From positions 992,001 through 1,056,000 of the forward strand of contig NZ_VCHA01000001.1 in NCBI RefSeq assembly GCF_016597815.1: a stretch of DNA of 64,000 bases, in the 5' to 3' direction. A program made the position numbers and the translations under genes. The notes below the pieces were generated by a model. It did not search any database. It had not been told where the DNA came from and saw only the letters and a program-made list of their open reading frames with translations. The stretch is from Marinobacter sp. DY40_1A1 (lineage in GTDB: Bacteria; Pseudomonadota; Gammaproteobacteria; Pseudomonadales; Oleiphilaceae). Below are positions 38,979 to 48,726 of the stretch, piece after piece (position 1 is the first letter of the stretch; each line of letters begins with the position of its first letter).

Positions 38979-39958
38979 TCCGGATGATGGAGCAGTGCCA
39001 AAAAGCCTGCCGCGAAGCGCCCAAGCGCATCGTTTTTCCTGATGCGCTCGATGCGCGTGTTCTGCAGGCTGCAAATGAACTTCAGCAGCAAGGGCTGGCG
39101 CAACCGATTTTCTTATGTAATCCGTTCGAGTTTCGTGATTACGCCCAAAGCGCAGGATTGGCAATGTCGTCTTTTTCAATAGTCGACCCGCAGCGCTCAC
39201 GCTGGATGGATTCATTCGTCAACGCCTACCTTGCTGAAAACGAGGGAGTGGGCAGGGAGGAAACTTATAAGCTCCTGAGTGATCCGCTGTATTTTGGCGC
39301 CATGATGGTTAAGTGCGAACAAGCAGATATATGCATCGCCGGAAATGTATCCACCAGTGGTGACGTAATCCGGGCAGCAATCAAGGTCATCGGAGTTAAG
39401 GGCAGTGATAAAACCGTGTCCTCATTTTTTCTGATGTCTTCTGCGGAGGGTCAGGATTTCAGATTGTTCGCAGATGCCGGGGTGATACCTGAGCCCACGG
39501 TTGAGCAACTTGCGAGTATTGCCATCGATTCTGCCCGTAGCTTCGAGGCTCTCACTGGCGAGAAGGCGCGAGTTGCGCTTCTGTCATTTTCTACCAAGGG
39601 TAGTTCGCAGCATCCAGCAGCCCAGCGGATACGGAAAGCTTTTGAGTTGGCGAGCACCCTGGATCCATCACTGATTATTGATGGGGAGCTTCAGTTTGAT
39701 ACGGCTATTGTGCCTTCGGTTGCTCTGAAAAAAGCGCCCGAAAGCCCCCTGAAAGGTAACTCGAATGTTTTGATATTTCCGTCACTTGATGCCGGGAATA
39801 TCGCATACAAGGTTGCCCAACGCCTTTGTAACTACACGGCGCTGGGGCCTATGTTGGTTGGTTTGTCGAAACCTATGCATGACTTGTCACGAGGCTGCAC
39901 TGCCGACGAAATCGTCGACGTGGCCGTAGTGGCGTCATGCCTGGTAAACAAAGTGTAG
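38975..39958 (+). CDS. eutD: Phosphate acetyltransferase EutD
   Basis: A 327-residue Pta-type enzyme converting acetyl-CoA and phosphate to acetyl phosphate and CoA, recycling CoA for EutE inside the microcompartment. It has only the catalytic domain (short Pta): KRIVFPDALDARVLQAA; ADICIAGNVSTSGDVIRAA; RVALLSFSTKGS; NVLIFPSLDAGNIAYKVAQRL. It overlaps eutT by ATGA. Not the unrelated PduL-type enzyme found in Pdu operons. Confidence 0.95.
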   Translation: MIRMMEQCQKACREAPKRIVFPDALDARVLQAANELQQQGLAQPIFLCNPFEFRDYAQSAGLAMSSFSIVDPQRSRWMDSFVNAYLAENEGVGREETYKLLSDPLYFGAMMVKCEQADICIAGNVSTSGDVIRAAIKVIGVKGSDKTVSSFFLMSSAEGQDFRLFADAGVIPEPTVEQLASIAIDSARSFEALTGEKARVALLSFSTKGSSQHPAAQRIRKAFELASTLDPSLIIDGELQFDTAIVPSVALKKAPESPLKGNSNVLIFPSLDAGNIAYKVAQRLCNYTALGPMLVGLSKPMHDLSRGCTADEIVDVAVVASCLVNKV

Positions 39959-39981
39959 TAACACCCTGAGGAGAACTACCC

Positions 39982-40278
39982 ATGAACGAAGCACTTGGAA
40001 TTATTGAAACAAAAGGTCTCACAGCTCTGATTGAGGCGTCTGACGCAATGGTCAAGGCCGCCAGAGTTGAGCTTGTTGGCTATAAGCAGATTGGCAGTGG
40101 TTTGGTGACTGCGATGGTACGAGGTGATGTGGCGGCCTGTAAGGCGGCAACAGATGCCGGTGCAGCTGCCGCACAGAGATTGGGCGAGTTGGTGGCTGTA
40201 CACGTGATCCCACGTCCGCACGGAGACCTGGAAGCGATCTTCCCGATAAATCCGGCGGTCAAGCCTTCCGGTTCCTGA
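39982..40278 (+). CDS. eutM: BMC shell protein EutM, copy 1
   Basis: A 98-residue BMC-H protein forming hexagonal shell tiles. Core [30 protein letters not shown], the pore loop [10 protein letters not shown] with Ser39, then [39 protein letters not shown]. The pore loop is closer to PduA (IGSG) than to enteric EutM (IGGG). Short tail [10 protein letters not shown] near-identical second copy follows 91 bases on. Small polar substrates such as ethanolamine are expected to pass through its pore. Confidence 0.95.
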   Translation: MNEALGIIETKGLTALIEASDAMVKAARVELVGYKQIGSGLVTAMVRGDVAACKAATDAGAAAAQRLGELVAVHVIPRPHGDLEAIFPINPAVKPSGS

Positions 40279-40369
40279 GGAAATCAGGAGGCCCTGACAA
40301 AGGTTTATTCAGATGAACGCAGTCTGGAAGCAGGCTTCAGAACAAGCCGTAAGGCGCGAGGGTACTAGC

Positions 40370-40690
40370 ATGATGGAAGCACTAGGCATTATTGAAACCA
40401 GGGGTCTGACAGCTCTTATTGAAGCCTCGGATGCCATGGTGAAAGCCGCCCGGGTTGAACTGGTGGGTTATGAGCAGATCGGAGCTGGCTATGTCACTGC
40501 TCTGGTCAGGGGTGATGTGGCGGCCTGCAAGGCGGCAACAGATGCAGGCGCAGCGGCAGCACAAAGGCTCGGCGAGCTGATAGCTGTCCACGTTATTCCA
40601 CGGCCTCACGCGGATCTGGAAGCTATTTTCCCGATTGTGCCGAAGAAGACGGTAGAGCCGGGAAAACCCAACCAGGGTAAGAAAGCATAG
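40370..40690 (+). CDS. eutM: BMC shell protein EutM, copy 2
   Basis: A 106-residue BMC-H protein with 81 of the first 89 residues the same as copy 1. Differences include Lys35 to Glu, Ser39 to Ala and Leu41 to Tyr in and around the pore loop ([10 protein letters not shown]), and it has a longer basic tail ([17 protein letters not shown]). The ATG at 40370 gives the family start; an in-frame ATG at 40313 would add 19 residues ([19 protein letters not shown]) and cannot be excluded because AAAGG precedes it. DNA differs at many silent sites, so the duplication is not recent. Confidence 0.93.
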   Translation: MMEALGIIETRGLTALIEASDAMVKAARVELVGYEQIGAGYVTALVRGDVAACKAATDAGAAAAQRLGELIAVHVIPRPHADLEAIFPIVPKKTVEPGKPNQGKKA

Positions 40691-40721
40691 GGCCAAGGCT
40701 AACTGAACTGGAAGAAATCCC

Positions 40722-41027
40722 ATGAGACTTGCAAAGGTTATCGGTCAAGTCGTTGCTACTGTCCGCAGCGAGCGTTTGGGGATGGATAAGCTGGCGTTGA
40801 TCAAGTTTATCGATCAGGACGGTAAGGAAGAGAGCTCAGTCATGGTGGCAGCTGACAGGCTTGGCGCAGGGGAAGGTGAGTGGGTGCTGGTAGTCAGTGG
40901 CAGTTCCGCCCGGATGTCTGTGGATGGCACCGGCCAGACACCTGTTGACCTGAGTATCGTCGGGATTATCGACGAAGTCACCGGGGGCACTAAAACCTGG
41001 TTCAAGAAATACCAGCGAAACTATTAG
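40722..41027 (+). CDS. eutN: BMC vertex protein EutN
   Basis: A 101-residue EutN/CcmL (BMC-P) protein; pentamers close the icosahedral vertices of the shell. Starts MRLAKVIGQVVATVRSERLGMDKLALI and contains VAADRLGAGEGEWVLVVSGSSAR and VDLSIVGIIDEV. Length agrees with EutN. Loss of BMC-P proteins usually leaves leaky shells, so its presence argues for a closed compartment. Confidence 0.95.
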   Translation: MRLAKVIGQVVATVRSERLGMDKLALIKFIDQDGKEESSVMVAADRLGAGEGEWVLVVSGSSARMSVDGTGQTPVDLSIVGIIDEVTGGTKTWFKKYQRNY

Positions 41028-41080
41028 GCCACCGTTATCGGGCTGTCATCAGTTCTCGGGCAGCCTGGGGGAGATGGAAG

Positions 41081-42478
41081 ATGCAAATGGATGCACAGCA
41101 GATTGAGTCCATCGTACGCAGGGTTATTGAGCAGTTGCACTCTCCGCAGCGTGACGGTGAAAGCTACGGCGTTTTCAGAACACTTGATGATGCCGTAGCC
41201 GGGGCTCAGGATGCTTATAGAAAGATAAGAACGATGGCGCAGAGAGAAGCGATCATCGCGGCTATCCGGCGCACCGGACGCGAGAATATTCAGGCGCTGT
41301 CTGAGCTTGCCGTTCAGGAGACAGGATTTGGCCGGGTAGACGATAAAATCCGTAAGCACCAGTTGGTTCTGGACAAAACGCCGGGCACCGAAGCGGTAGT
41401 GCCTATGGCTTTGACAGGTGATCACGGGCTGTCACTTATCGAAAACGCACCCTGGGGTGTAATAGCGTCTGTTACACCGTCAACCAATCCGTCTGCAACC
41501 ATTCTGAATAACGCGATCAGCATGATTGCGGCAGGCAACTCGGTTGTGTTTTCTCCGCACCCAGCAGCCAGGGCCGTTTCACAGCGCACTATCCAGCTGA
41601 TCAACCGTGCCTCTGTAAGCGCCGGCGGGCCTGCAAATCTCGTAACCTGTGTTGAAGAACCCACGATTGAAGCGGCCACCCGGCTGTTCAGTTTTCCCGG
41701 CATACACCTGTTGACCATTACGGGTGGTGAAGCAGTAGTGAATGCAGCCCGCAAGGTCACCGACAAACGCCTGATTGCTGCGGGGCCGGGCAACCCTCCG
41801 GTGGTTGTGGATGAAACCGCTGATATAGAGCGGGCGGCCATCAGCATTGTTCAGGGTGCATCGTTTGATAACAACATCATCTGTGTTGATGAGAAAGAAA
41901 TCATCGCCGTAGAGTCAATTGCGACAGAGTTGAAAACGGCCATGTGCCGGCACGGTGCTGCGGAGATCAATGCCGATCAGGCTGACGCAGTGGCCAGGCT
42001 CGTTCTTGCAGGATACCCGGGGCCGAACCCGCATCCGAAGCCGGAATGGGTAGGGCGCGACGCTGAAAAAATCGCGGCTGCCGCAGGTTTCAGCGTTCCG
42101 GCAGGCACTCGCTTGCTCGTCACGGAAACCGAGCGGGATCACGCGTTCGCCACAACAGAGATGATGCTCCCTGTTATTCCTCTGATACGTGCCCGTGACG
42201 CCGACCAGGCAATTGATTGGGCAGTGGAACTGGAAGCCGGCAATCGCCACACGGCAGCTATGCACTCCCGCAATATCGATAACCTTTCCCGTATGGCGCT
42301 GGAAATCAACTGCAGCCTGTTTGTGAAGAATGGGCCGTGCCTTGCGGGACTGGGCGCGGGCGGAGAAGGCTGGACGTCCATGACGATTTCCACACCCACC
42401 GGCGAGGGCGTTACCAACGCCAGCACGTTTGTACGCAAACGGCGCTGCACCATGGTGGATTCGTTCCGGATCGTCTGA
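41081..42478 (+). CDS. eutE: Acetaldehyde dehydrogenase (CoA-acylating) EutE
   Basis: A 465-residue aldehyde dehydrogenase converting acetaldehyde, CoA and NAD to acetyl-CoA and NADH. The catalytic Cys268 lies in DNNIICVDEKEI, with nucleotide contacts in VTPSTNPSATILNNAI and ITGGEAVVNAARK. The N-terminal amphipathic helix IESIVRRVIEQL (8-19), followed by a linker, is the type of encapsulation peptide that targets EutE to the compartment. The ATG is at 41081 with a second at 41087. Confidence 0.96.
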   Translation: MQMDAQQIESIVRRVIEQLHSPQRDGESYGVFRTLDDAVAGAQDAYRKIRTMAQREAIIAAIRRTGRENIQALSELAVQETGFGRVDDKIRKHQLVLDKTPGTEAVVPMALTGDHGLSLIENAPWGVIASVTPSTNPSATILNNAISMIAAGNSVVFSPHPAARAVSQRTIQLINRASVSAGGPANLVTCVEEPTIEAATRLFSFPGIHLLTITGGEAVVNAARKVTDKRLIAAGPGNPPVVVDETADIERAAISIVQGASFDNNIICVDEKEIIAVESIATELKTAMCRHGAAEINADQADAVARLVLAGYPGPNPHPKPEWVGRDAEKIAAAAGFSVPAGTRLLVTETERDHAFATTEMMLPVIPLIRARDADQAIDWAVELEAGNRHTAAMHSRNIDNLSRMALEINCSLFVKNGPCLAGLGAGGEGWTSMTISTPTGEGVTNASTFVRKRRCTMVDSFRIV

Positions 42479-42491
42479 CAAGGAGAGTGAA

Positions 42492-43337
42492 ATGAGCAGG
42501 ACAATGGCCGAGGTCAACCGATTACTGAAGAAGACCGCTGGTCTGATCAATAACGACACTGAAAGCCCGTTTCAGGGTGAGTTCAGAGTAGGTGTTGACC
42601 TGGGTACCGCAGACATTCAGACAATAGTGCTGGATGCAGCCGGTAATCCGATTGCGGCATTCATGGATTGGGCCAACGTTGTCCGCGACGGTGTGGTTGT
42701 GGATTTCTTCGGTGCCAGCCAGATTGTCCGGGAGCAGGTCCGGCGAGCTAACGCGAAGCTGGGGATTAATATTGAACAGGTCATCACGTCTTTTCCTCCC
42801 GGTACCGATTCACGTATCTCGACCAATGTCATTGAAGCCGCCGGCCTGGAAGTGGCAGGCGTTATTGATGAACCCAGTAGCGTTGCACAGATGCTGCAGC
42901 TTGATCATGCTGCCGTAGTGGATATTGGTGGGGGAACTACAGGCACGGCCATTATTGAGCAAGGCCGGGTGGTTCGGTCGATGGATGACGCCACTGGCGG
43001 TCGGCATATTACGCTGACGCTTGCTGGGCATTTCGGTTTGCCTTACGAGGAAGCCGAAGAGATGAAACGCACCAGTAAAGACCTGGCACTGTGTCGGCTT
43101 GCTGCACCGGTGATTGGGAAAATGGCTGATATTGTTCACGGCCACATTGAAGGCCACAAGGTACCAGCCATTTATCTGACAGGCGGTTCGTGCGCGCTGC
43201 CCGGATTCCTGGAAGTCTTCGCGGCTGAGTTTCCCGGCACCGAAATTGTGATGCCTTCGCACCCGCTTTACCTCACACCCCTTGCCATAGCAACCTATTC
43301 GGACGTGATTCGAGCCAAGGAACAGAGGGTCGGATGA
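42492..43337 (+). CDS. eutJ: EutJ, actin-like ATPase-fold chaperone
   Basis: A 281-residue protein of the Hsp70/actin ATPase fold. Phosphate loops GVDLGTADIQTIVLD and VVDIGGGTTGTAII, and an adenosine motif IYLTGGSCALPGF, are present. The ATG at 42492 follows AGGAGA closely; the longer frame inside eutE is not used. Function in the eut operon is not established; a chaperone role is guessed from the fold. It sits between eutE and eutG as in enterics. Confidence 0.93.
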   Translation: MSRTMAEVNRLLKKTAGLINNDTESPFQGEFRVGVDLGTADIQTIVLDAAGNPIAAFMDWANVVRDGVVVDFFGASQIVREQVRRANAKLGINIEQVITSFPPGTDSRISTNVIEAAGLEVAGVIDEPSSVAQMLQLDHAAVVDIGGGTTGTAIIEQGRVVRSMDDATGGRHITLTLAGHFGLPYEEAEEMKRTSKDLALCRLAAPVIGKMADIVHGHIEGHKVPAIYLTGGSCALPGFLEVFAAEFPGTEIVMPSHPLYLTPLAIATYSDVIRAKEQRVG

Positions 43338-43338
43338 T

Positions 43339-44577
43339 ATGAGAACGCCCGAGCAGTCGCCCGATAACGCCCTGATCGAAAGCATCGTCACCCGCACGGT
43401 AGACGAGCTGGCGCCGCGTGGTCTGTTCAACTTCAACGCTCCGCGCCAGACATTGATGGGCGAAGGTGCGATTCTCAAAATTGGCGAGATGCTCAGTCAT
43501 CTTGGCGTAATGCATGTGTTGGTGGTCGCTGACCGCGTGGTTCATGAAAAAGGCCTGATGCGGAGCATGGAGAGAAGCCTGGAGCGAGCAGGCATTGAGT
43601 TCACTATCTATCCCGGAATTACCCGGGAGCCCGATGAAACTGTTATTGCGACCGCCACAGAATTGCTTACCCGCAATCACGCGGATTTTGTACTGGGTTT
43701 TGGCGGCGGCTCCGCGCTTGATGCCGCCAAGGCCATTGCGCTAGCGGGAAGCTGCCAGAGCAGCTTGCAGCAACTGGCAGAGCCGGGATTCAAAGGTCGC
43801 CGGGTTATCGGGTTAGGTGCTGTGCCGACAACCGCTGGCACGGGATCCGAAGTAACCGACATCAGTGTGATCATGCGCGCTGATCGCAAGCACAAGTTCG
43901 TGATCAAACAGGTCGATCTGATGCCGGATTTCGCCATCGTGGATCCGGGTCTTATGCTGAATCTGCCAGCTTTGGTGACTGCGGCTACCGGCATTGATGC
44001 GCTGACCCACGCCATTGAGGCCTACGCGGCACGTAACTCACATCCTCTGGCAAAGGCTTTGGCTATCTGCGCCGTGCAGAGCATTGCAGAGGCGCTACCA
44101 GTGGTAGTGGGCAACGGTGGCGATGTTGCAGCCCGTCTCACCATGGCAACTGCGGCCTATAAAGCCGGGCTGGCTTTCAGCAATTCCGGGCTTGGTCTGG
44201 TTCATGCCATATCTCATCAGATAGGTGCCCGTTATCGCCTGGCCCATGGCATTGCCAACGGGATCCTTCTTCCTTATGTGATGCGATTCAATGCACTGGT
44301 GTGTCAGCAGGAGTATGCGGCCATTGCGCACATGCTCGGTGTGACTCGCACCGGAATGACACAAAGAGAGCAGTGTATGGCGTCAATCGATGCCGTGCGG
44401 CAACTTCTTTCAGATATCGGATTGCCTGGAAGCCTTGCGGGGACAAACATTCAGCGTGAGGACTTTGCCGCCATTGCCGCGGATGCATTAGACGATGTGT
44501 GTATCAGGGACAACCCGAGGGACGTTACTGAAGCGGACATAGTGCAGTTACTTGAAGAGGCATGCAGTACCAAATAA
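43339..44577 (+). CDS. eutG: Iron-type alcohol dehydrogenase EutG
   Basis: A 412-residue group III alcohol dehydrogenase that reduces acetaldehyde to ethanol and returns NAD to EutE. NAD-binding GFGGGSALDAAKAIAL, metal ligands in DALTHAIEAY and HAISHQIGARYRLAHG are intact. The N-terminus has an amphipathic segment IESIVTRTVDEL (13-24), very like those of EutE and EutC. It begins 1 base after the eutJ stop. Confidence 0.94.
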   Translation: MRTPEQSPDNALIESIVTRTVDELAPRGLFNFNAPRQTLMGEGAILKIGEMLSHLGVMHVLVVADRVVHEKGLMRSMERSLERAGIEFTIYPGITREPDETVIATATELLTRNHADFVLGFGGGSALDAAKAIALAGSCQSSLQQLAEPGFKGRRVIGLGAVPTTAGTGSEVTDISVIMRADRKHKFVIKQVDLMPDFAIVDPGLMLNLPALVTAATGIDALTHAIEAYAARNSHPLAKALAICAVQSIAEALPVVVGNGGDVAARLTMATAAYKAGLAFSNSGLGLVHAISHQIGARYRLAHGIANGILLPYVMRFNALVCQQEYAAIAHMLGVTRTGMTQREQCMASIDAVRQLLSDIGLPGSLAGTNIQREDFAAIAADALDDVCIRDNPRDVTEADIVQLLEEACSTK

Positions 44578-44608
44578 CAACCCTTTGCTAGAAGGCGGAG
44601 AGCCGAAT

Positions 44609-45907
44609 ATGGAAACGTTAAACCAGATCATTCTTTATATCATGATGACCTTTATGGTCATCGGCGCTCTGGACCGGGTATTCATGCAGTTTGGCGGATC
44701 CGGGTTGGTGCTTGGCAAGCTTGGGCTAGGCCGGGTGGGGAAATCCATCTCCGGCGCCGGCAACGAGTTTGAAGAAGGCTTTCAGGCCATGGGTGCTCTG
44801 GCTCTGGCCATGGTCGGTATTATCGCCATGGCACCGGTACTGGCCAAAATACTGTCACCGGTCGTTGTGCCCATCTACACCTTCCTGGGTGCTGATCCGG
44901 CCATGTTCGCCACTACACTGCTTGCCAACGACATGGGAGGGTACTTTCTGGCCAAGGAAATGGCCACGGCTGTAGACGGTACCGTTAACTATGGTGCCTG
45001 GATGTACGCCGGTCTGATTCTCGGCGCCATGATGGGCCCCACCATTGTATTCACCATTCCCGTTGCCGTTGGCATCATCAAAGAACAGGATCGCCCCTAC
45101 CTGGCGTCCGGGGTACTCGCGGGCATTGTGACCATTCCCATTGGCTGTATTGCAGGCGGGCTGGCTGCCATGGCATCCACGGTTTTGATTCCCGGCACTG
45201 AAGAGGCCATACAGTTCAACCTGCCGCTGATTTTCATGAACCTTATTCCGGTCATTATTGTGTCTGCCCTGATTGCAGCCGGCCTGTGGTTTATGCCCAA
45301 CAAAATGATCAACGGGTTTTCAATTTTTGCAAAGTTTCTGGTTGCCTTTATCACCATTGGCCTTGCGGCTGCAGTGCTGAAAACCACACTGGGCATTACG
45401 CTGATTCCCGGTATGGATCCGATTTTCATGTCCCCGGGTGATGAGCCGGGCATAGATATGCGAGCCATCGAAGTCATTGGTTCCATCGCCATCATCCTGT
45501 TGGGCGCTTACCCCATGGTGTTGTTGCTGACCCGCTGGTTCGAGAAGCCATTGCTGAAGATGGGCAACGTGCTGAATGTAAACCCCACCGCAGCAACTGG
45601 CCTGATTGCCACCCTCGCCAACAACATCCCCATGTTCCAGGTAATGAAGGATATGGACAGCCGCGGCAAGATTCTTTGCTCCGCGTTTGCCGTCAGCGCC
45701 GCGTTTACCTTTGGTGACCACCTGGGTTTCACCGCAGCGAATAAGCCAGACATGATCATGGCTGTCATCATCGGCAAGCTCGTTGGTGGCATCACTGCCG
45801 TACTGTTCGCCATGCTGCTTGCAGACCGGATGATTGCGTCTATTGAAAAGAACGGCAAGCCGGCCTCTGAGTCATCCACGCCAGAGGAGGCGAAGGGACA
45901 ACTGTGA
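44609..45907 (+). CDS. eutH: Ethanolamine permease EutH
   Basis: A 432-residue polytopic inner-membrane protein with about ten hydrophobic helices, including the first (IILYIMMTFMVIGALDRVF). The family signature segments GSGLVLGKLGLGRVGKSISGAGNEFEEGFQAMG, TTLLANDMGGYFLAKEM and FTFGDHLGFTAANKPDM are clear. In enterics EutH helps uptake at low external ethanolamine or low pH. The ATG at 44609 with GGCGGAG upstream is used; the upstream in-frame start lies in eutG. Overlaps eutA. Confidence 0.95.
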   Translation: METLNQIILYIMMTFMVIGALDRVFMQFGGSGLVLGKLGLGRVGKSISGAGNEFEEGFQAMGALALAMVGIIAMAPVLAKILSPVVVPIYTFLGADPAMFATTLLANDMGGYFLAKEMATAVDGTVNYGAWMYAGLILGAMMGPTIVFTIPVAVGIIKEQDRPYLASGVLAGIVTIPIGCIAGGLAAMASTVLIPGTEEAIQFNLPLIFMNLIPVIIVSALIAAGLWFMPNKMINGFSIFAKFLVAFITIGLAAAVLKTTLGITLIPGMDPIFMSPGDEPGIDMRAIEVIGSIAIILLGAYPMVLLLTRWFEKPLLKMGNVLNVNPTAATGLIATLANNIPMFQVMKDMDSRGKILCSAFAVSAAFTFGDHLGFTAANKPDMIMAVIIGKLVGGITAVLFAMLLADRMIASIEKNGKPASESSTPEEAKGQL

Positions 45908-47337
45908 ATAGAAAAACCGTACACAGTGTCGGTATTGATATCGGCACCACCACAACCCAGGTGATCTTTTCACGGCTCACCATGGTCAACCGGGCGCCTG
46001 TTACTCAGGTGCCCCGGTATGAGTTTGTGGAACGGGAGATCTTTTTCCAGAGCCCTGTCAGCCCCACGCCTCTGCAGGAGGATGGAACCGTGAATGTTCC
46101 CATGCTGCAGCGGTTCATCGACGATCAGTTTGCGGCCGCTGGTATCACACTCAGCGATATTGAAACCGGGGCCATTATCATCACCGGCGAAACCTCCAAG
46201 GTGAAGAACGCCAGGGATACTGTTCTGAACCTTGCAGAGCGGCTGGGCGACTTTGTGGTGGCCACGGCAGGCCCGAACCTGGAGTCTGTGATTGCAGGCA
46301 GGGGCAGCGGCGCCGGAGACTACTCCAAACAAAACCATGCACGGGTACTGAACATCGATATTGGCGGTGGCACCAGCAATTACGTGGTGTTTAACAGTGG
46401 TCGTGTAGAAGACACCGCCTGCCTTAATATCGGCGGGAACCTGATCAAAACGGACCGCTCAGGATCGGTAACAAAAATCCGTGAGCCTGCGAAGTGGGTT
46501 ATCGAGTCCCTGTTCGGTGAGTCGTTGCCGGAAGCCCGGATAAGCGCAGATCACCTTGAAAAAATTGTCAGTCGCATGGCGCAACTGGTTGTCGATGTCA
46601 TCGTCGGCAACCGCTCAGAGTTGTGTCAAAAGCTGATGATGACGTCTGACCTGAAGGAACCAGGTGAGTTCGACGCTGTATTTATAAGCGGAGGCGTGGG
46701 TACCAGTTACTACAGCTTGAAAACCGAAGCACTCGAGCCGTTCCACTGGCAAGACATAGGCATATTGCTCGGCGGTGCGTTACTGAAGCATCCCACGTTG
46801 TCTGCCATGAATGTCCGCGTACCTTTGCAGACCCAGCAGGCCACAGTTATTGGCGCAGGCGCCTATTCCATGTCGCTCTCCGGAAGCTCGATCTGGCTGA
46901 ATGTTGATTCGCTGCCTATCCGCAATATACCGGTAGTAGAGCCGCAGATTGATTGGCAGGCAGCCGATCTACCAGCGGTTTGCCAGCAGATTGTCGAAGC
47001 AGCAGAACGTATGGATCTGCGCTTGCGAGAGGATAGTTACGCCATTGCGCTGGGAAGGGATATGCCCATGAGCTATCGCGTGGTGCATCACACAGCAATA
47101 GAGATTGCAGAATATTATCAGCAGCATGGCAATCGCCAGGCACCTGCAATCATCGTGACGGAAAACGACCTGGGGAAAGTGTTGGGGATGGAGTTGCAGC
47201 CCCTGATCGACCCCCAGAAGCTACTGGTTATTGATGAAGTGCGTGCCGTTGCCGGTGACTATATCGATGTCGGCGAAAGTTTTTTTGGCGGGGAAGTTGT
47301 GCCATTAACCATCAAATCTCTGGCATTTCCTGCCTAG
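45904..47337 (+). CDS. eutA: Ethanolamine ammonia-lyase reactivase EutA
   Basis: A 477-residue actin/Hsp70-fold ATPase that exchanges damaged cobalamin on EutBC for adenosylcobalamin. ATP-binding loops GIDIGTTTTQVIFSR and NIDIGGGTSNYVVFN, and the glycine-rich FISGGVGTSYY, match EutA. The start is GTG overlapping the eutH stop (GTGA). Placed just before its target genes eutBC. Confidence 0.95.
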   Translation: MNRKTVHSVGIDIGTTTTQVIFSRLTMVNRAPVTQVPRYEFVEREIFFQSPVSPTPLQEDGTVNVPMLQRFIDDQFAAAGITLSDIETGAIIITGETSKVKNARDTVLNLAERLGDFVVATAGPNLESVIAGRGSGAGDYSKQNHARVLNIDIGGGTSNYVVFNSGRVEDTACLNIGGNLIKTDRSGSVTKIREPAKWVIESLFGESLPEARISADHLEKIVSRMAQLVVDVIVGNRSELCQKLMMTSDLKEPGEFDAVFISGGVGTSYYSLKTEALEPFHWQDIGILLGGALLKHPTLSAMNVRVPLQTQQATVIGAGAYSMSLSGSSIWLNVDSLPIRNIPVVEPQIDWQAADLPAVCQQIVEAAERMDLRLREDSYAIALGRDMPMSYRVVHHTAIEIAEYYQQHGNRQAPAIIVTENDLGKVLGMELQPLIDPQKLLVIDEVRAVAGDYIDVGESFFGGEVVPLTIKSLAFPA

Positions 47338-47351
47338 AGGGGGAGGTTTTC

Positions 47352-48716
47352 ATGATCTTAAAAACAACACTGTTCGGGCAGGTTTATCAGTTCCGTGACG
47401 TAAAGGATGTGCTTGCAAAAGCCAACGAACTTCGTTCGGGTGATGTGCTTGCGGGTGTTGCTGCAGAAACGGCTCAGGAGCGCGTGGCTGCCAAGCAGGT
47501 ATTGAGTGAAATGCGCCTGGAAGTGCTGCGGGAAAACCCGATAGTGCCCTATGAGGAAGACGCCGTAACCCGGGTAATACAAGATGCCGTGAACACCGGG
47601 ATCTATGATGAGATCAAACACTGGACCGTCAGCGAGCTGAGAGAGTACATACTCTCGGATGTGCCGACCCGCGAGGATTATGAACGCCTGCGCAAAGGTC
47701 TGACTGCCGAAATGGTCGCCGCCGTATGCAAGATTTGCTCGAACGGCGATCTCATGGTGGGCGCTAAAAAGCTCTACGTGATCTCCAAGGCAAATTGCAC
47801 CATCGGCACCCCTGGAACCTTCTCTGCCCGGCTGCAGCCCAACGACACCCGTGACGATCTCGACAGCATTATGGTGCAGGTCTACGAAGGGCTGACATAC
47901 GGCTGCGGTGATGCGGTAATTGGCGTTAACCCGGTGACCGAGTCCGTAGAGAATACCCTGCGGATTCTGAACGCCATCAAGGAAGCGACCGACAAGTGGA
48001 ACATACCCACCCAAGGTTGCGTGCTGGCCCACATCTCCAACCAGATGGCAGCGCTTGAAAAAGGCGCACCGGGCGGCTTGCTGTTCCAGAGTCTGTCTGG
48101 CACTGAAAAAGGTCTGACCGAATTTGGTGTTACTGTCGATTTGCTCGATGAAGCCTATGAGATGGGCAAGCATTACTGCAAATTGGCCGGTTCCAACATG
48201 ATGTACTTTGAAACGGGGCAGGGCTCTGCGCTGTCTGCCAATGCCCATCACGGCGCAGACCAGGTGACTGTGGAAGCGCGCAACTATGGTTTGGCACGAC
48301 GCTATAAGCCGCACATGGTGAATACGGTGGTCGGCTTTATCGGGCCAGAATACCTGTTCAACCACCAGCAAATTACCCGGGCGGCACTTGAAGACCACTT
48401 CATGGGCAAGCTGACCGGCATATCCATGGGCTGCGACGCCTGCTACACCAACCATGCGGAAACCGACCAGAACTCCAACGAGAATCTGATCGTTCTGTTG
48501 GCCGCAGCGGGCTGCAACTTCACCATGTCTTTGCCCCTTGGCGACGACATCATGCTGAACTACCAGACTACCGGTTTCCACGACATTGCTACGGCCCGGC
48601 AGCTTCTGGGTTATCGACCCGCTCCCGAGTTTGAGGCCTGGATGGAGACCATGGGCCTGATGGAGAACGGCAAGCTCACTGCCCGCGCGGGCGACCCATC
48701 CATCTTCTTTGATTGA
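47352..48716 (+). CDS. eutB: Ethanolamine ammonia-lyase large subunit EutB
   Basis: A 454-residue TIM-barrel subunit, one residue longer than in E. coli, that with EutC converts ethanolamine to acetaldehyde and ammonia by adenosylcobalamin radical chemistry. It holds the substrate site: [21 protein letters not shown] carries the catalytic glutamate region, and [18 protein letters not shown] and [20 protein letters not shown] are highly conserved. A 456-codon frame on the opposite strand is a mirror of this coding bias. Signature enzyme of the operon. Confidence 0.98.
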   Translation: MILKTTLFGQVYQFRDVKDVLAKANELRSGDVLAGVAAETAQERVAAKQVLSEMRLEVLRENPIVPYEEDAVTRVIQDAVNTGIYDEIKHWTVSELREYILSDVPTREDYERLRKGLTAEMVAAVCKICSNGDLMVGAKKLYVISKANCTIGTPGTFSARLQPNDTRDDLDSIMVQVYEGLTYGCGDAVIGVNPVTESVENTLRILNAIKEATDKWNIPTQGCVLAHISNQMAALEKGAPGGLLFQSLSGTEKGLTEFGVTVDLLDEAYEMGKHYCKLAGSNMMYFETGQGSALSANAHHGADQVTVEARNYGLARRYKPHMVNTVVGFIGPEYLFNHQQITRAALEDHFMGKLTGISMGCDACYTNHAETDQNSNENLIVLLAAAGCNFTMSLPLGDDIMLNYQTTGFHDIATARQLLGYRPAPEFEAWMETMGLMENGKLTARAGDPSIFFD

Positions 48717-48726
48717 GGTGACGACC

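Noticed and set aside
40313..40369. Nineteen-residue N-terminal extension of the second EutM
   Set aside because: BMC-H proteins start at MEALG-like sequence and an ATG is present there. The extension has no known counterpart, so the shorter form was used, though it cannot be fully excluded.
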